From the NCBI GenBank assembly GCA_035547695.1, contig DASZUK010000018.1, forward strand, positions 91,575 through 155,574: 64,000 bases of DNA, written 5' to 3'. The stretch comes from DASZUK01 sp035547695 (GTDB taxonomy: Bacteria > Actinomycetota > Acidimicrobiia > Acidimicrobiales > RAAP-2). The notes beneath the pieces were generated by a model that was not told the DNA's origin, searched no databases, and saw nothing but the letters and a program-made list of their open reading frames with translations. A program made the translations under genes and the position numbers. Shown one piece after another: positions 6,867-14,559 of this stretch. Numbering within the stretch: position 1 is the stretch's first letter; each line of letters opens with the position of its first letter.

Positions 6867-8504
6867 TCACGGCAGCACGGTGGTGGTCACCCCGGCAGCG
6901 GTGCTGGTCGTGGTGCCGCCGCCGGGCACGGTGCCGGTCGTGCCGGTGCCCGGCAGGGTGGTGGTCGTGGAGGTGCTGGTCGTCGTCGTGGTCCCCGGCA
7001 CCTCGCCGCGGCTGATCCGGCGCTGTGTCAGGTACTCCTGGTGCAGGTTGGCCACGTACCGCCGGGCCTTGGCCAGCGACGGCTCGTTCACGTCCGCGGC
7101 CAGGACCGGCAGCCGTGTCGGCAACACCCCGGCGGTGGTCACCCTGGTCCGCTCCACCACCGTGGGCTTGAACCACAGCACCCCACCGGACCGGCCCTGG
7201 TAGATGACCAGGTGCTTGTCGTCCACCGTCACGTACCAGTTGTCGGTGGCGTACCACCGGAGGACGGCGTAGGCGGCGGCCACCACCGCCAGGAGCAGCA
7301 CCACGAAGAGGGCCACCCGGAACGTCAGCCGCCGGGGGATCCCGGCCCGCCGGCGGGCCTCCCGCCGCTCCAGCCGGCGCGACCGCCGGCTCGGCCCCTC
7401 CTCTTCGGCCTCCTCGTACGGCGGACGCCCCATCCCCGGCACCACCCCGGTCAGCCGGTCGCCGGTCGCCGCCGTGCCCGATGGGAAGGCTCCGGCCCCC
7501 GCCGGACCCGTCCCTGCCGGAGCCGGCCCCGCCGGAGCCACCGCCGGCGTGACCACCGCACCCGTTGCCGCCGCGGCCGCGGTGGCCGCCGGGGACGTGG
7601 CGGTGGCTCTGGCTGTGGTCACGGTGGCTGTGGCCGTCGCGGCCGTCGCCGCGGTGGCTGTTGTCGCCGTCGTGGCCGTGGTCGCCGCCGCGGTGGCCGC
7701 CGGGGAGGTGGACGTGCCGGCGACCGCCGCCCCGGCCGTCCCCGGTCCGTCCCCGGCGGCGGCATCGGTGTCGGCCTCCTCGCCGACCAGGACGTCGACG
7801 ACCAGGACGGTGACGTTGTCGTTGCCACCGTGGTCGACGGCGGCCCGCACCAGGGTGCGGGCGGCCTCGGCCGGGTCGTGGACGGTGCCGAGGATGCCGG
7901 CGATCTGGTCGGGGGCGATCTCGTTGGTGAGGCCGTCGCTGCACAGCAGGATGCGGTCCCCGGCCCGGAGGCGGAGCTCCCACAGGTCGACGTCGACGTC
8001 GGCCGCCACGCCGAGGGCACGGGTCAGGATGTGGCGATGGGGGTGGACCGCCGCCTCGGCCTCGGTCAGCTCGCCGTGGCGCACCTTCTCCTCGGCCAGG
8101 CTGTGGTCGGCGGTGACCTGGTGGATGCGGCCGGCCGAGAACACGTAGCCGCGGGAGTCGCCGACGTTGGCCAGGGCCACCACGTCCCGGCCGTCGGCGC
8201 CGGCGACCAGGGCCACCGCGGTCATGGTGGTCCCCATGCCGCGCAGGCCGCTGTCCGCCTGGCCGCGCCGCCACACCTCGATGTTGGCCGAAGCCACCGC
8301 CTGGCGGAGGCCGTCCACCGAGGGCTGCCGGGCGAAGGCGGCCCGCAGGGCGTCGACGGCGACCCGGGCGGCGACCTCGCCGCCGACGTGCCCCCCCATG
8401 CCGTCGGCCACGGCGAACAGGTTGGACGCCTCCAGGGCCAGGTCCTGGTTGACGGTCCGGACCCGGCCCACGTCGGTGGCCGAGCCCGAACGGACCACGG
8501 TCAC
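6867..8504 (-). CDS. pstP: PP2C-type Ser/Thr phosphatase PstP
   Basis: A 545-residue membrane phosphatase that reverses PknB phosphorylation. The PP2C domain occupies about residues 1-240, with the metal-site motifs VGRVRTVNQD, VADGMGGH, NVGDSRGY, CSDGLTNEI and GGNDNVTVLVV. A long Ala/Thr linker (about 245-340) and an Arg-rich stretch follow, then one helix (FRVALFVVLLLAVVAAAYAVL) and a ~115-residue outer part ending in a Thr-rich tail. The GTG start at 8504 overlaps the fhaB stop (GTGA). A longer fused reading was rejected because the fhaB frame ends there. The linker is much longer than the catalytic domain needs and may vary between strains. Confidence 0.95.
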   Translation of the reverse strand: MTVVRSGSATDVGRVRTVNQDLALEASNLFAVADGMGGHVGGEVAARVAVDALRAAFARQPSVDGLRQAVASANIEVWRRGQADSGLRGMGTTMTAVALVAGADGRDVVALANVGDSRGYVFSAGRIHQVTADHSLAEEKVRHGELTEAEAAVHPHRHILTRALGVAADVDVDLWELRLRAGDRILLCSDGLTNEIAPDQIAGILGTVHDPAEAARTLVRAAVDHGGNDNVTVLVVDVLVGEEADTDAAAGDGPGTAGAAVAGTSTSPAATAAATTATTATTATAATAATATATVTTARATATSPAATAAAAATGAVVTPAVAPAGPAPAGTGPAGAGAFPSGTAATGDRLTGVVPGMGRPPYEEAEEEGPSRRSRRLERREARRRAGIPRRLTFRVALFVVLLLAVVAAAYAVLRWYATDNWYVTVDDKHLVIYQGRSGGVLWFKPTVVERTRVTTAGVLPTRLPVLAADVNEPSLAKARRYVANLHQEYLTQRRISRGEVPGTTTTTSTSTTTTLPGTGTTGTVPGGGTTTSTAAGVTTTVLP

Positions 8505-9022
8505 CGGGTGACCTCGAAGACGGTGGCCCCCACCTGCAGCAGGTCCCCCTTGGCCAGCTTGGTGGGCTTGGCGATGCGCTCGGAGTTGACGAAGGTGCCG
8601 TTGGTGGAGCCGAGGTCCTCGACCCAGAGCTGCTCGCCGCGGCGGTACAGCCGGGAGTGCAGGGTGGAGCTGTAGACGTCGTAGCTGGTGGACACCCCGC
8701 AGCCGGGGGAACGGCCGATGGTCAGCTCGTCGTCCAGGTCGAAGGTCCGGCCGGCCTGGTGCTCGGGCTCCAGGATCTCCAGGAACAACTGCCGGCGGCG
8801 GCGCCTGGGCTGGTTGCCCTCGACGGCCCGGCGCTCCTCCCGGGCCGCCCGGCGGCGGTCGGCGCGGGTCTGCCGCGGGCCGGCCGGGCGCACCTCCACC
8901 CACACCGCCCGGACCACCCGGAGGAAGAACAGGAAGACCAGCACCACCACCAGCCACTGCAGCGGGCGGAGGATGGCGGAGTAGTTGGTGGCGACGAGCA
9001 CCCCGACCGGTCCTGCGGTCAC
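8501..9022 (-). CDS. fhaB: FHA-domain membrane protein FhaB (FipA)
   Basis: The 173-residue protein has one N-terminal membrane helix (LQWLVVVLVFLFFLRVV, about 21-37), a basic linker, and a C-terminal FHA domain (about 80-173) with the phosphothreonine-binding signature GRSPGCGVST, SSTLHSRLY and DLGSTNGTFVN. FhaB/FipA binds PknB-phosphorylated partners and links them to division proteins such as FtsZ and FtsQ. The GTG start at 9022 overlaps the fhaA stop by 4 bases, and its own stop overlaps pstP, so fhaA-fhaB-pstP is one translationally coupled unit. Confidence 0.95.
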   Translation of the reverse strand: MTAGPVGVLVATNYSAILRPLQWLVVVLVFLFFLRVVRAVWVEVRPAGPRQTRADRRRAAREERRAVEGNQPRRRRRQLFLEILEPEHQAGRTFDLDDELTIGRSPGCGVSTSYDVYSSTLHSRLYRRGEQLWVEDLGSTNGTFVNSERIAKPTKLAKGDLLQVGATVFEVTR

Positions 9023-9675
9023 GACAGCTCGAAGACGAGGGTGGTGGACCCCACGGTGATCTCGTCGCCGCTGGCGAGCTGCTGCTCACGCACCGCGGTC
9101 CCGTTCACCTTGGTCCCGTTGGTGGACCCGAGGTCGGTCACCACCACCGCGTCACCCACCCGCCGCAGCTCGGCGTGCCGGCGGCTGACGTTGGGGTCGC
9201 CGAGCACCACCGAGCACTCCGGGAGCCGGCCGATGACCACCGGGTCGGCACCGACGGTCAGGCGGTTGCCGTCGGGCAGCACCAGCTCGGCGTAGGCCAC
9301 GCCCTCCGGTCCCTCCACCACCTCGGCGGTGATGGCGAACCGGCCCGGCCGCAGCCGGGTGCCCTCGTAGATCTGCACCTCCACCGGCCCGACGAAGGCG
9401 TAGCCCTCGATCCGGGCGTGCTCGCGGGCGGCGTCGGCCAGCTCCCGGGAGAGGGCGTCGATGAAGTTGGTGAACCGGTCCACGTCGGCCGTGGCCAGGG
9501 TGACCGAGAACGAATTGGGCGCGATGAGGCCGTGGACCCCCACCCGGCGGTGCAGGTCCATCTCGCGGGTCAGCTTCCGGCCGATCTCCACCGGCTGGAG
9601 GTTGCTACGGAAGGGTTTCGCCAACGTTCCCTCCACCAAGCGCTCGAGTCGCTCCTCGAACTGCTGGAGTCCCAT
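9019..9675 (-). CDS. fhaA: FHA-domain protein FhaA with DUF3662 domain
   Basis: The 218-residue protein starts MGLQQFEERLERLVEGTLAK, the standard opening of the FhaA DUF3662 domain (about 1-115), and ends with an FHA domain (about 140-218: IGRLPECSVV, NVSRRHAEL, DLGSTNGTKVNG). In Mycobacterium, FhaA binds phosphorylated MviN/MurJ and restrains peptidoglycan synthesis. Most homologues have a long disordered linker between the two domains, often over 200 residues; here it is nearly absent, so this is a compact version. The start at 9675 was preferred over more upstream in-frame starts because the family begins there. It is the first gene of the kinase cluster. Confidence 0.95.
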   Translation of the reverse strand: MGLQQFEERLERLVEGTLAKPFRSNLQPVEIGRKLTREMDLHRRVGVHGLIAPNSFSVTLATADVDRFTNFIDALSRELADAAREHARIEGYAFVGPVEVQIYEGTRLRPGRFAITAEVVEGPEGVAYAELVLPDGNRLTVGADPVVIGRLPECSVVLGDPNVSRRHAELRRVGDAVVVTDLGSTNGTKVNGTAVREQQLASGDEITVGSTTLVFELS

Positions 9676-9825
9676 GGTCCGGACGATCCTACCGGCCGGT
9701 ACCCGGCCCCGGAGGGGCATGGTCAGGTACCGCCGTCGCAGGTGAGTCGTAGGTGAGTAGCGGGTGAACGGCCCGCGACGGGCCGTACTCCGCCCCATCC
9801 GCCGTCGGCTAACCTTGCAGGGCCC

Positions 9826-9912
9826 GGGCGAGTGGCGGAATAGGCAGACGCGCAGGATTCAGGTTCCTGTGTCCGAAAGGATGTGGGGGTTCAAGTCCCC
9901 CCTCGCCCACCA
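9826..9912 (+). tRNA. tRNA-Leu (anticodon CAG)
   Basis: GGGCGAG (9826-9832) pairs with CTCGCCC (9902-9908), followed by discriminator A and an encoded CCA (9910-9912). The anticodon arm is CAGGA-TTCAGGT-TCCTG, giving anticodon CAG. The long variable arm (TGTCCGAAAGGATG region) marks a class II tRNA, and the T arm contains GGTTCAAGT. A leucine tRNA beside fhaA is also found in Mycobacterium. A TAACCT hexamer lies about 10 bases upstream. Confidence 0.95.
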
Positions 9913-9919
9913 GTACCCC

Positions 9920-9979
9920 CCGTGGACGAGGCCAACATCCTCCGTGGACGAGGCCGGCATCCCCCGTGGACGAGGATGG
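9920..9979. repeat. 22-bp tandem repeat between tRNA-Leu and the antiporter gene
   Basis: CCGTGGACGAGG begins at 9920, 9942 and 9964, an exact 22-base period. The first two units read on as CCAACATCCT and CCGGCATCCC; the third runs into the start of the antiporter gene. The third copy supplies GAGGATGGTGGGG, which serves as the ribosome site for the GTG at 9984. Confidence 0.8.
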
Positions 9980-9983
9980 TGGG

Positions 9984-11438
9984 GTGGACGTCGGCGAGCT
10001 CCTCCTCCTGATCGGCGGCGTCCTGGCCGCCAGCGTCCTGGTGGCGCTGGGGGCGGCCCGGGTGGGGGTGCCGACCCTGGTGGCCTTCCTGGGGCTCGGC
10101 ATGCTGCTCGGGTCGGACGGTCCCGGCGGCATCGCCTTCGACAACGCCGGCCTGGCCCGGACGATCGGCGTGGTCGGCCTGGTCGCCATCCTCTACGAGG
10201 GCGGCCTGTCCACGTCCTGGCGGCGGCTGCGGTCGGTGGCGGTCCCCGCCGCGCTGCTCAGCACCGTCGGGGTGGTGGCCACCGCGCTGCTGGCCGGGCT
10301 GGCCGCGTTCTACCTCTTCGGCCTGCCGTGGCTGCCCGCCCTGCTCCTCGGTGCCGTGGTCTCCTCGACGGACGCCGCGGCGGTGTTCGCCGCGCTGCGG
10401 CACACCCGGATCCGGCGACGGCTGGCCCGGACGCTGGAGGCCGAGACCGGGCTCAACGACCCAATCGCCATCACCCTCACCCTGGGGCTGATCGCCTGGA
10501 TCCAGCAGCCCACCTACGACCTCGGTGACCTGGTGCTGCTGTTCGTCCGCCAGTTGGGCCTGGGCCTGGTCGTCGGGGTGGCCTGCGGGGCGGTGGCCGC
10601 CTGGGCGTTCCGCCGCCTCCCCCAGGCGGTCGGCTCGTTCGCCACGGTGGCCTCGGTGGCCGCGGCCGCCGTGGCGTTCGGCCTGGCCGCCATCATGGGT
10701 GGCAGCGGGTTCCTGGCGGTCTACCTGGTCGGCCTGTCGGTCGGCAGCACCCCCTCTCGGTACCGCCGGCAGTTGGTGGCCTTCCACGAGGGCCTGGCCT
10801 TCCTGGCCCAGGTGGTCCTGTTCGTGGTGCTGGGCCTGCTCGCCTTCCCGGAGCGGCTGGCCACCGTCATCGGCCCGGGGCTGGCCCTGTCGGTACTGCT
10901 GGTGGTGGTGGTCCGGCCGATCGCGGTGTGGCTGTCCACGGCCGTCGTCCGGTTCACCGGCCGGGAACGCCTGCTGCTCGGCTGGGCCGGGCTACGGGGC
11001 GCGGCGCCGATCGTCCTGGCCACCTTCGCCCTGTCGTCCCACATCGGCCGGGCCGAGACCATCTTCGACGCCGTGTTCTTCGTCGTCGTGGTGTCCACCC
11101 TGCTCCAGGGCACCACCCTGGAGCCTCTGGCCCGCCGCCTCGGCCTGGTGGACCCGGGACCGGCACGGACGGCGCCGCCCATCGAGGTGGACTCGACCGG
11201 CCACCTCGACCTGGTCGAGTTCGACGTCACCGGTGACCACGCCATCGCCGGCGCCACCGTCAGCCAGACCGGCCTGCCCCGGGGCGCCCTCATCGCGGTG
11301 GTCGTCCGCGGTGGCGACGCCATCCCGCCCCGGGGCAGCACCGTGATCGAGGCCGGCGACCGCCTCTACGTCCTCGTCCCCCACACCGTCCGGCCGGAGC
11401 TGGACGACGTCTTCACCCGCTGGCGCCGCCGCGTCTGA
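9984..11438 (+). CDS. CPA1-type cation/H+ antiporter with C-terminal TrkA-C domain
   Basis: A 484-residue protein of the K+(Na+)/H+ antiporter family close to NhaP2/CvrA. About 12 membrane helices cover residues 1-385; the ion-binding motif lies in LLGAVVSSTDAAAVFAAL, followed by EAETGLNDPIAITLT. A cytosolic TrkA-C/RCK_C-like domain (about 400-484: VEFDVTGDHAIAGATVSQ to LYVLVPH) probably senses nucleotide or ion state. It moves K+ or Na+ against protons for pH and osmotic balance. The GTG at 9984 was preferred over GTG 9966 because GAGGATGGTGGGG lies directly upstream of it, while 9966 has only a C-rich leader. Confidence 0.88.
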   Translation: MDVGELLLLIGGVLAASVLVALGAARVGVPTLVAFLGLGMLLGSDGPGGIAFDNAGLARTIGVVGLVAILYEGGLSTSWRRLRSVAVPAALLSTVGVVATALLAGLAAFYLFGLPWLPALLLGAVVSSTDAAAVFAALRHTRIRRRLARTLEAETGLNDPIAITLTLGLIAWIQQPTYDLGDLVLLFVRQLGLGLVVGVACGAVAAWAFRRLPQAVGSFATVASVAAAAVAFGLAAIMGGSGFLAVYLVGLSVGSTPSRYRRQLVAFHEGLAFLAQVVLFVVLGLLAFPERLATVIGPGLALSVLLVVVVRPIAVWLSTAVVRFTGRERLLLGWAGLRGAAPIVLATFALSSHIGRAETIFDAVFFVVVVSTLLQGTTLEPLARRLGLVDPGPARTAPPIEVDSTGHLDLVEFDVTGDHAIAGATVSQTGLPRGALIAVVVRGGDAIPPRGSTVIEAGDRLYVLVPHTVRPELDDVFTRWRRRV

Positions 11439-11455
11439 CCGGCCGCCGCCCGGCG

Positions 11456-13234
11456 TCAGGCCGCCGGCCCTGTGGCCAGCGTGACCGTCGCCGTGTGGCT
11501 CTGGCCGGCGCTGTCGGTCCAGGTGACCTGCACCTTGTCGCCGGGATGGTGGCCGCCCATGATCGACGTCAGGTCGTCGGCCGAGCCCACCGACGTGCCG
11601 CCGACGGCGGTGATCACGTCCCCCCCGGCCAGGCCGGCCTTCTGGGCCGGGGAACCGCTCACCACTCCGGTCACGGCGGCCCCGGCCGTCGAGCTGCCGG
11701 TGGCGCCTGTGGCCGATGTCCCTGTGGTCCCTGTGGTTGTGGCCGCTGTCGTTGTGCCCGAGGACGATGTGAACCCGCCGGCGCCTGTCCCGAACCCTGT
11801 GGTGCCACCGAAGCCGGACCGGCCGCCGAGACCGCCGAACGGGGAGCGGCCGAACGGGCTCTGCCTGCCGCCTGTCGACCCCTGGCTGCCGGCGGCCGAC
11901 TGGACCTCCACACCCAGGAAGGCGGTCTGGCCGATGTGGACGGTGGAGGACGCATGGCCGGCTTCGATCTGCTTGGCCAAGCTGAGGGCGGCGTTGATGG
12001 GGATGGCGTAGCCCTGCCCTGTGGCTCCCTGGAAGGTGAAGCCCTGGGACTCGGACGCCGCGGTGTCCATGCCGATCACCTGGCCGCTGGTGTTCACCAG
12101 CGGGCCGCCGGAGTCACCGGGCTGGATGTCGCAGTTGACCTGGATCAGCCCGGTGAGCTGCTCCGACGTGCCGTCGCCCTGGTCGCTGGCCGTGATGGAC
12201 TGGTCCAGCGCGGTGACCGACCCGCCGGCCACGCTCGGGGTGCCGCCGGCGCCGCCGGCGTTGCCGATGCCGACCACCCCCTGGCCGACCGCCACGTTGG
12301 ACGAGTTGCCGGTCGTCACCGTCTGGAGCCCGGACGCGCCGTGCAGTTGGATCACCGCGACGTCGTCGGACCGGTCGTAGCCGACGACGCTGGCGGTGTA
12401 GGTCTTGCCGTTGCCGATGTCGGTCACGCTGATGCTGGTGGCCCCTTCGATGACGTGGTTGTTGGTCAGCACCTCCCCGTCGGAGGTCAGCACCATCCCG
12501 GTACCGGCGGCCTGCTCGTTCTGGTAGCTGAGGGTGGTGTTGATGTCCACCAGCCCCGGGTCCACCTTGGCCGCGATGGCCGACAGGTTCGACGGCGATC
12601 CCGCCGCGGACGACGTCGAGCCGCCGGAGGAGCGCGAAGAGCCGGAGGACCCGGACCCGGATGTGCCGAAGGGCGAGCCGCCGGACCCGAAGCCCGGGAA
12701 CGACCCGCCCGCACCCGACCCACCCTCGCCGGACGAGCCGGAGCCGGACGACGAACCCGGGCCGACCGGGGAGACGGCCGACGTCGGCGCCGTTCCGGAC
12801 GGCTGCCACACCGCATAGCCGATGCCCACCCCGGCGAGGGTGGCGGCGGCGGTCAGCACCGCTGCCCCGCCCATCAACCGGGACCGCCGGCTCCGGGACC
12901 CCGACGGCGGTTGGGCGGCCGCCGGCGCCGTCCACCCGGTGCCCGGTGGCCCCCACGGCGACCCGACCGGTCCCCAGGCAGAGCCGGGCTGGCCAGGCTG
13001 GCCGGAGCCCGGCGGCGGCGTCGAAGGCCCCGGTCCCCAGTTCCCGGACGGGCCCGGGCTCCAGCCCGCCGGGGTCCATCCACCCGGCGCCCAACCGGCC
13101 GGGCCTTCCGTCGCGCCGGGCGCCGCACCCGGCGTCTCGGCGGTGGCCGGCGGGAGGGGGATGGCGGCACCGTCGCCGGAGGGAGTGCGGCCGGCCGGGT
13201 CGGACTGCTCCGGTTGCGACTGGGGATCGGTCAT
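11456..13234 (-). CDS. HtrA/DegP-type membrane-anchored serine protease with PDZ domain
   Basis: A 592-residue envelope protease. Residues 1-~115 are a cytosolic Pro/Gly/Trp-rich tail with repeated GWxP motifs; one membrane helix follows (about 125-145), then a Gly/Ser linker and a trypsin-like domain with the triad TNNHVIEG (His), RSDDVAVI (Asp) and GDSGGPL (Ser). Near the C-terminus a PDZ domain (VVSGSPAQKAGLAGGDVITAVGG) is preceded by a second Gly/Ser/Thr linker rich in ACA codons. HtrA proteases clear misfolded exported proteins and cut wall regulators under stress. The ATG at 13234 has a strong AGGAGG site about 6 bases upstream. Convergent with the antiporter. Confidence 0.93.
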   Translation of the reverse strand: MTDPQSQPEQSDPAGRTPSGDGAAIPLPPATAETPGAAPGATEGPAGWAPGGWTPAGWSPGPSGNWGPGPSTPPPGSGQPGQPGSAWGPVGSPWGPPGTGWTAPAAAQPPSGSRSRRSRLMGGAAVLTAAATLAGVGIGYAVWQPSGTAPTSAVSPVGPGSSSGSGSSGEGGSGAGGSFPGFGSGGSPFGTSGSGSSGSSRSSGGSTSSAAGSPSNLSAIAAKVDPGLVDINTTLSYQNEQAAGTGMVLTSDGEVLTNNHVIEGATSISVTDIGNGKTYTASVVGYDRSDDVAVIQLHGASGLQTVTTGNSSNVAVGQGVVGIGNAGGAGGTPSVAGGSVTALDQSITASDQGDGTSEQLTGLIQVNCDIQPGDSGGPLVNTSGQVIGMDTAASESQGFTFQGATGQGYAIPINAALSLAKQIEAGHASSTVHIGQTAFLGVEVQSAAGSQGSTGGRQSPFGRSPFGGLGGRSGFGGTTGFGTGAGGFTSSSGTTTAATTTGTTGTSATGATGSSTAGAAVTGVVSGSPAQKAGLAGGDVITAVGGTSVGSADDLTSIMGGHHPGDKVQVTWTDSAGQSHTATVTLATGPAA

Positions 13235-13319
13235 GGGGGCCCTCCTGGTTGGCTGGTTGCGGCCACCTCCTGGCCACTTCCGTGGGTCCAGTAGACCGGA
13301 GGTCCGTAAGATTTGGGTC

Positions 13320-13347
13320 AAGTCCGGCTAGAAGTCGGCTAAATCCG
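13320..13347. promoter_or_regulatory. Repeated AGTCxGGCTA motif between htrA-like and P450 genes
   Basis: AGTCCGGCTAG and AGTCGGCTAAA stand in tandem 11 bases apart, just before the P450 start and in the divergent promoter region. This could be a regulator site for either gene. No family is recognised. Confidence 0.25.
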
Positions 13348-13356
13348 GGGGGACGC

Positions 13357-14559
13357 ATGGACTGCTGCAGGGACGACGAGGGGCGGGTTCGCTACGACCC
13401 GTTCGACCCGGCGGTGCACCGGGACCCGTACCCGCTGTACCGGCGGCTGCGGGACGAGGACCCGGTGCACCACGTCGAGCACCGCGACTACTGGGTGCTG
13501 TCCCGGTTCGCCGACGTGTTCGCCGCGGCCGGCGACGGGGCCACGTTCTCCTCGGCGGAGGGACTGACGTTCGAGCGGGACGAGATCGCCCGGCTGGGGC
13601 TGGCCCCGACGATGGTGATGATGGACCGGCCGGACCACACCGTCTACCGCCGGCTGGTCAGCCGGGGGTTCACCCCGCGGCAGGTGGCCGGGCTGGAGCC
13701 GGCGGTGCGGTCGTTCGTCCGGCAACGGGTGGACGCCCTGTTGGACGCCGGGGAGGGGGACTTCATCGAGCTGCTGGCGGGGCCCCTGCCGACCCTGGTG
13801 GTGGCCACCTACCTGGGGGTGCCCGAAGAGGACCGGGCGCAGTTCGACGCCTGGAGCGCGGCCATCGTGTCGGCCAACGCCCGCGGCGACGCCGTCGCCG
13901 GGGCGGCCGAGGCCGTCGGCGGGCTGTACCGGTACTTCACCGACCTGGTGGCCCGGCGGCGTCGGGAGCCGGCCGACGACATGCTGTCGGACCTGGTCGC
14001 CGCCGACGTCGGTGGCGACCCCCTGGACCTCCTGCGGATACTGGGCTACTGCTTCGTGATGATCGCCGGCGGCAACGACACCGTCACCGGCCTCCTCGGC
14101 GGCGCTGCCGTGGCCCTGACCGAGCGGCCGGACCAGCGGCAGATGCTGGTCGACGACCCGGGGCTGATCCCGGCCGCGGTGGAGGAGCTGCTGCGGTGGA
14201 CGTCCCCGGTGCAGGGGTTGTGCCGGACCACCACCCAGGACGTGGTGGTGGGGGGCCGGACCATCCCGGCCGGCCGCAAGGTGCACCTGCTGTACGGGTC
14301 CGCCAACCGGGACCCCAGGGAGTTCGGGCCCTCCGCCGGGCAGCTCGACCTCACCCGCCGGGCGCCCCGGATGATGGCCTTCGGCGGCGGCCCCCACCAC
14401 TGCCTCGGGGCGGCCGCGGCCCGGCTGCAGGGCCGGGTGGCCCTGGAGGAGCTGCTGGCCGCGGCGCCGGGGCTGGCCGCCGATCCCGAGAACGGCCGGC
14501 TGGCTCCCGGGCCGTTCGTCCGCCGCTACGAGTCGCTGCCCGTCCGCGTGGCGTCGTGA
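13357..14559 (+). CDS. Cytochrome P450
   Basis: A soluble 400-residue bacterial P450. Diagnostic motifs: I-helix AGGNDTVTG with the acid-Thr pair for O2 activation, ExxR in EELLRWT, and the heme loop FGGGPHHCLGAAAAR with the axial Cys. The front part (YDPFDPAVHRDPYPLYRRLRDEDPVHH) is typical of class I actinobacterial enzymes acting on lipids, steroids or terpenoids. A ferredoxin and ferredoxin reductase are needed but none is nearby. The ATG at 13357 follows a G-rich stretch (GGGGGGA). Its 3' end overlaps the convergent DMT gene by 34 bases. Substrate unknown. Confidence 0.95.
   Translation: MDCCRDDEGRVRYDPFDPAVHRDPYPLYRRLRDEDPVHHVEHRDYWVLSRFADVFAAAGDGATFSSAEGLTFERDEIARLGLAPTMVMMDRPDHTVYRRLVSRGFTPRQVAGLEPAVRSFVRQRVDALLDAGEGDFIELLAGPLPTLVVATYLGVPEEDRAQFDAWSAAIVSANARGDAVAGAAEAVGGLYRYFTDLVARRRREPADDMLSDLVAADVGGDPLDLLRILGYCFVMIAGGNDTVTGLLGGAAVALTERPDQRQMLVDDPGLIPAAVEELLRWTSPVQGLCRTTTQDVVVGGRTIPAGRKVHLLYGSANRDPREFGPSAGQLDLTRRAPRMMAFGGGPHHCLGAAAARLQGRVALEELLAAAPGLAADPENGRLAPGPFVRRYESLPVRVAS

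Noticed and set aside
9675..9798. A longer fhaA start upstream
   Set aside because: FhaA proteins begin MGLQxFEERLERLVEG; the upstream in-frame sequence is unlike any family member and lacks a ribosome site.
9920..9979. CRISPR-like repeats
   Set aside because: The 22-bp units are contiguous and contain no unique spacers.
13234..13357. P450 start as leaderless
   Set aside because: The hexamer there is TAAATC, not TANNNT, and a G-rich ribosome site lies before the ATG.
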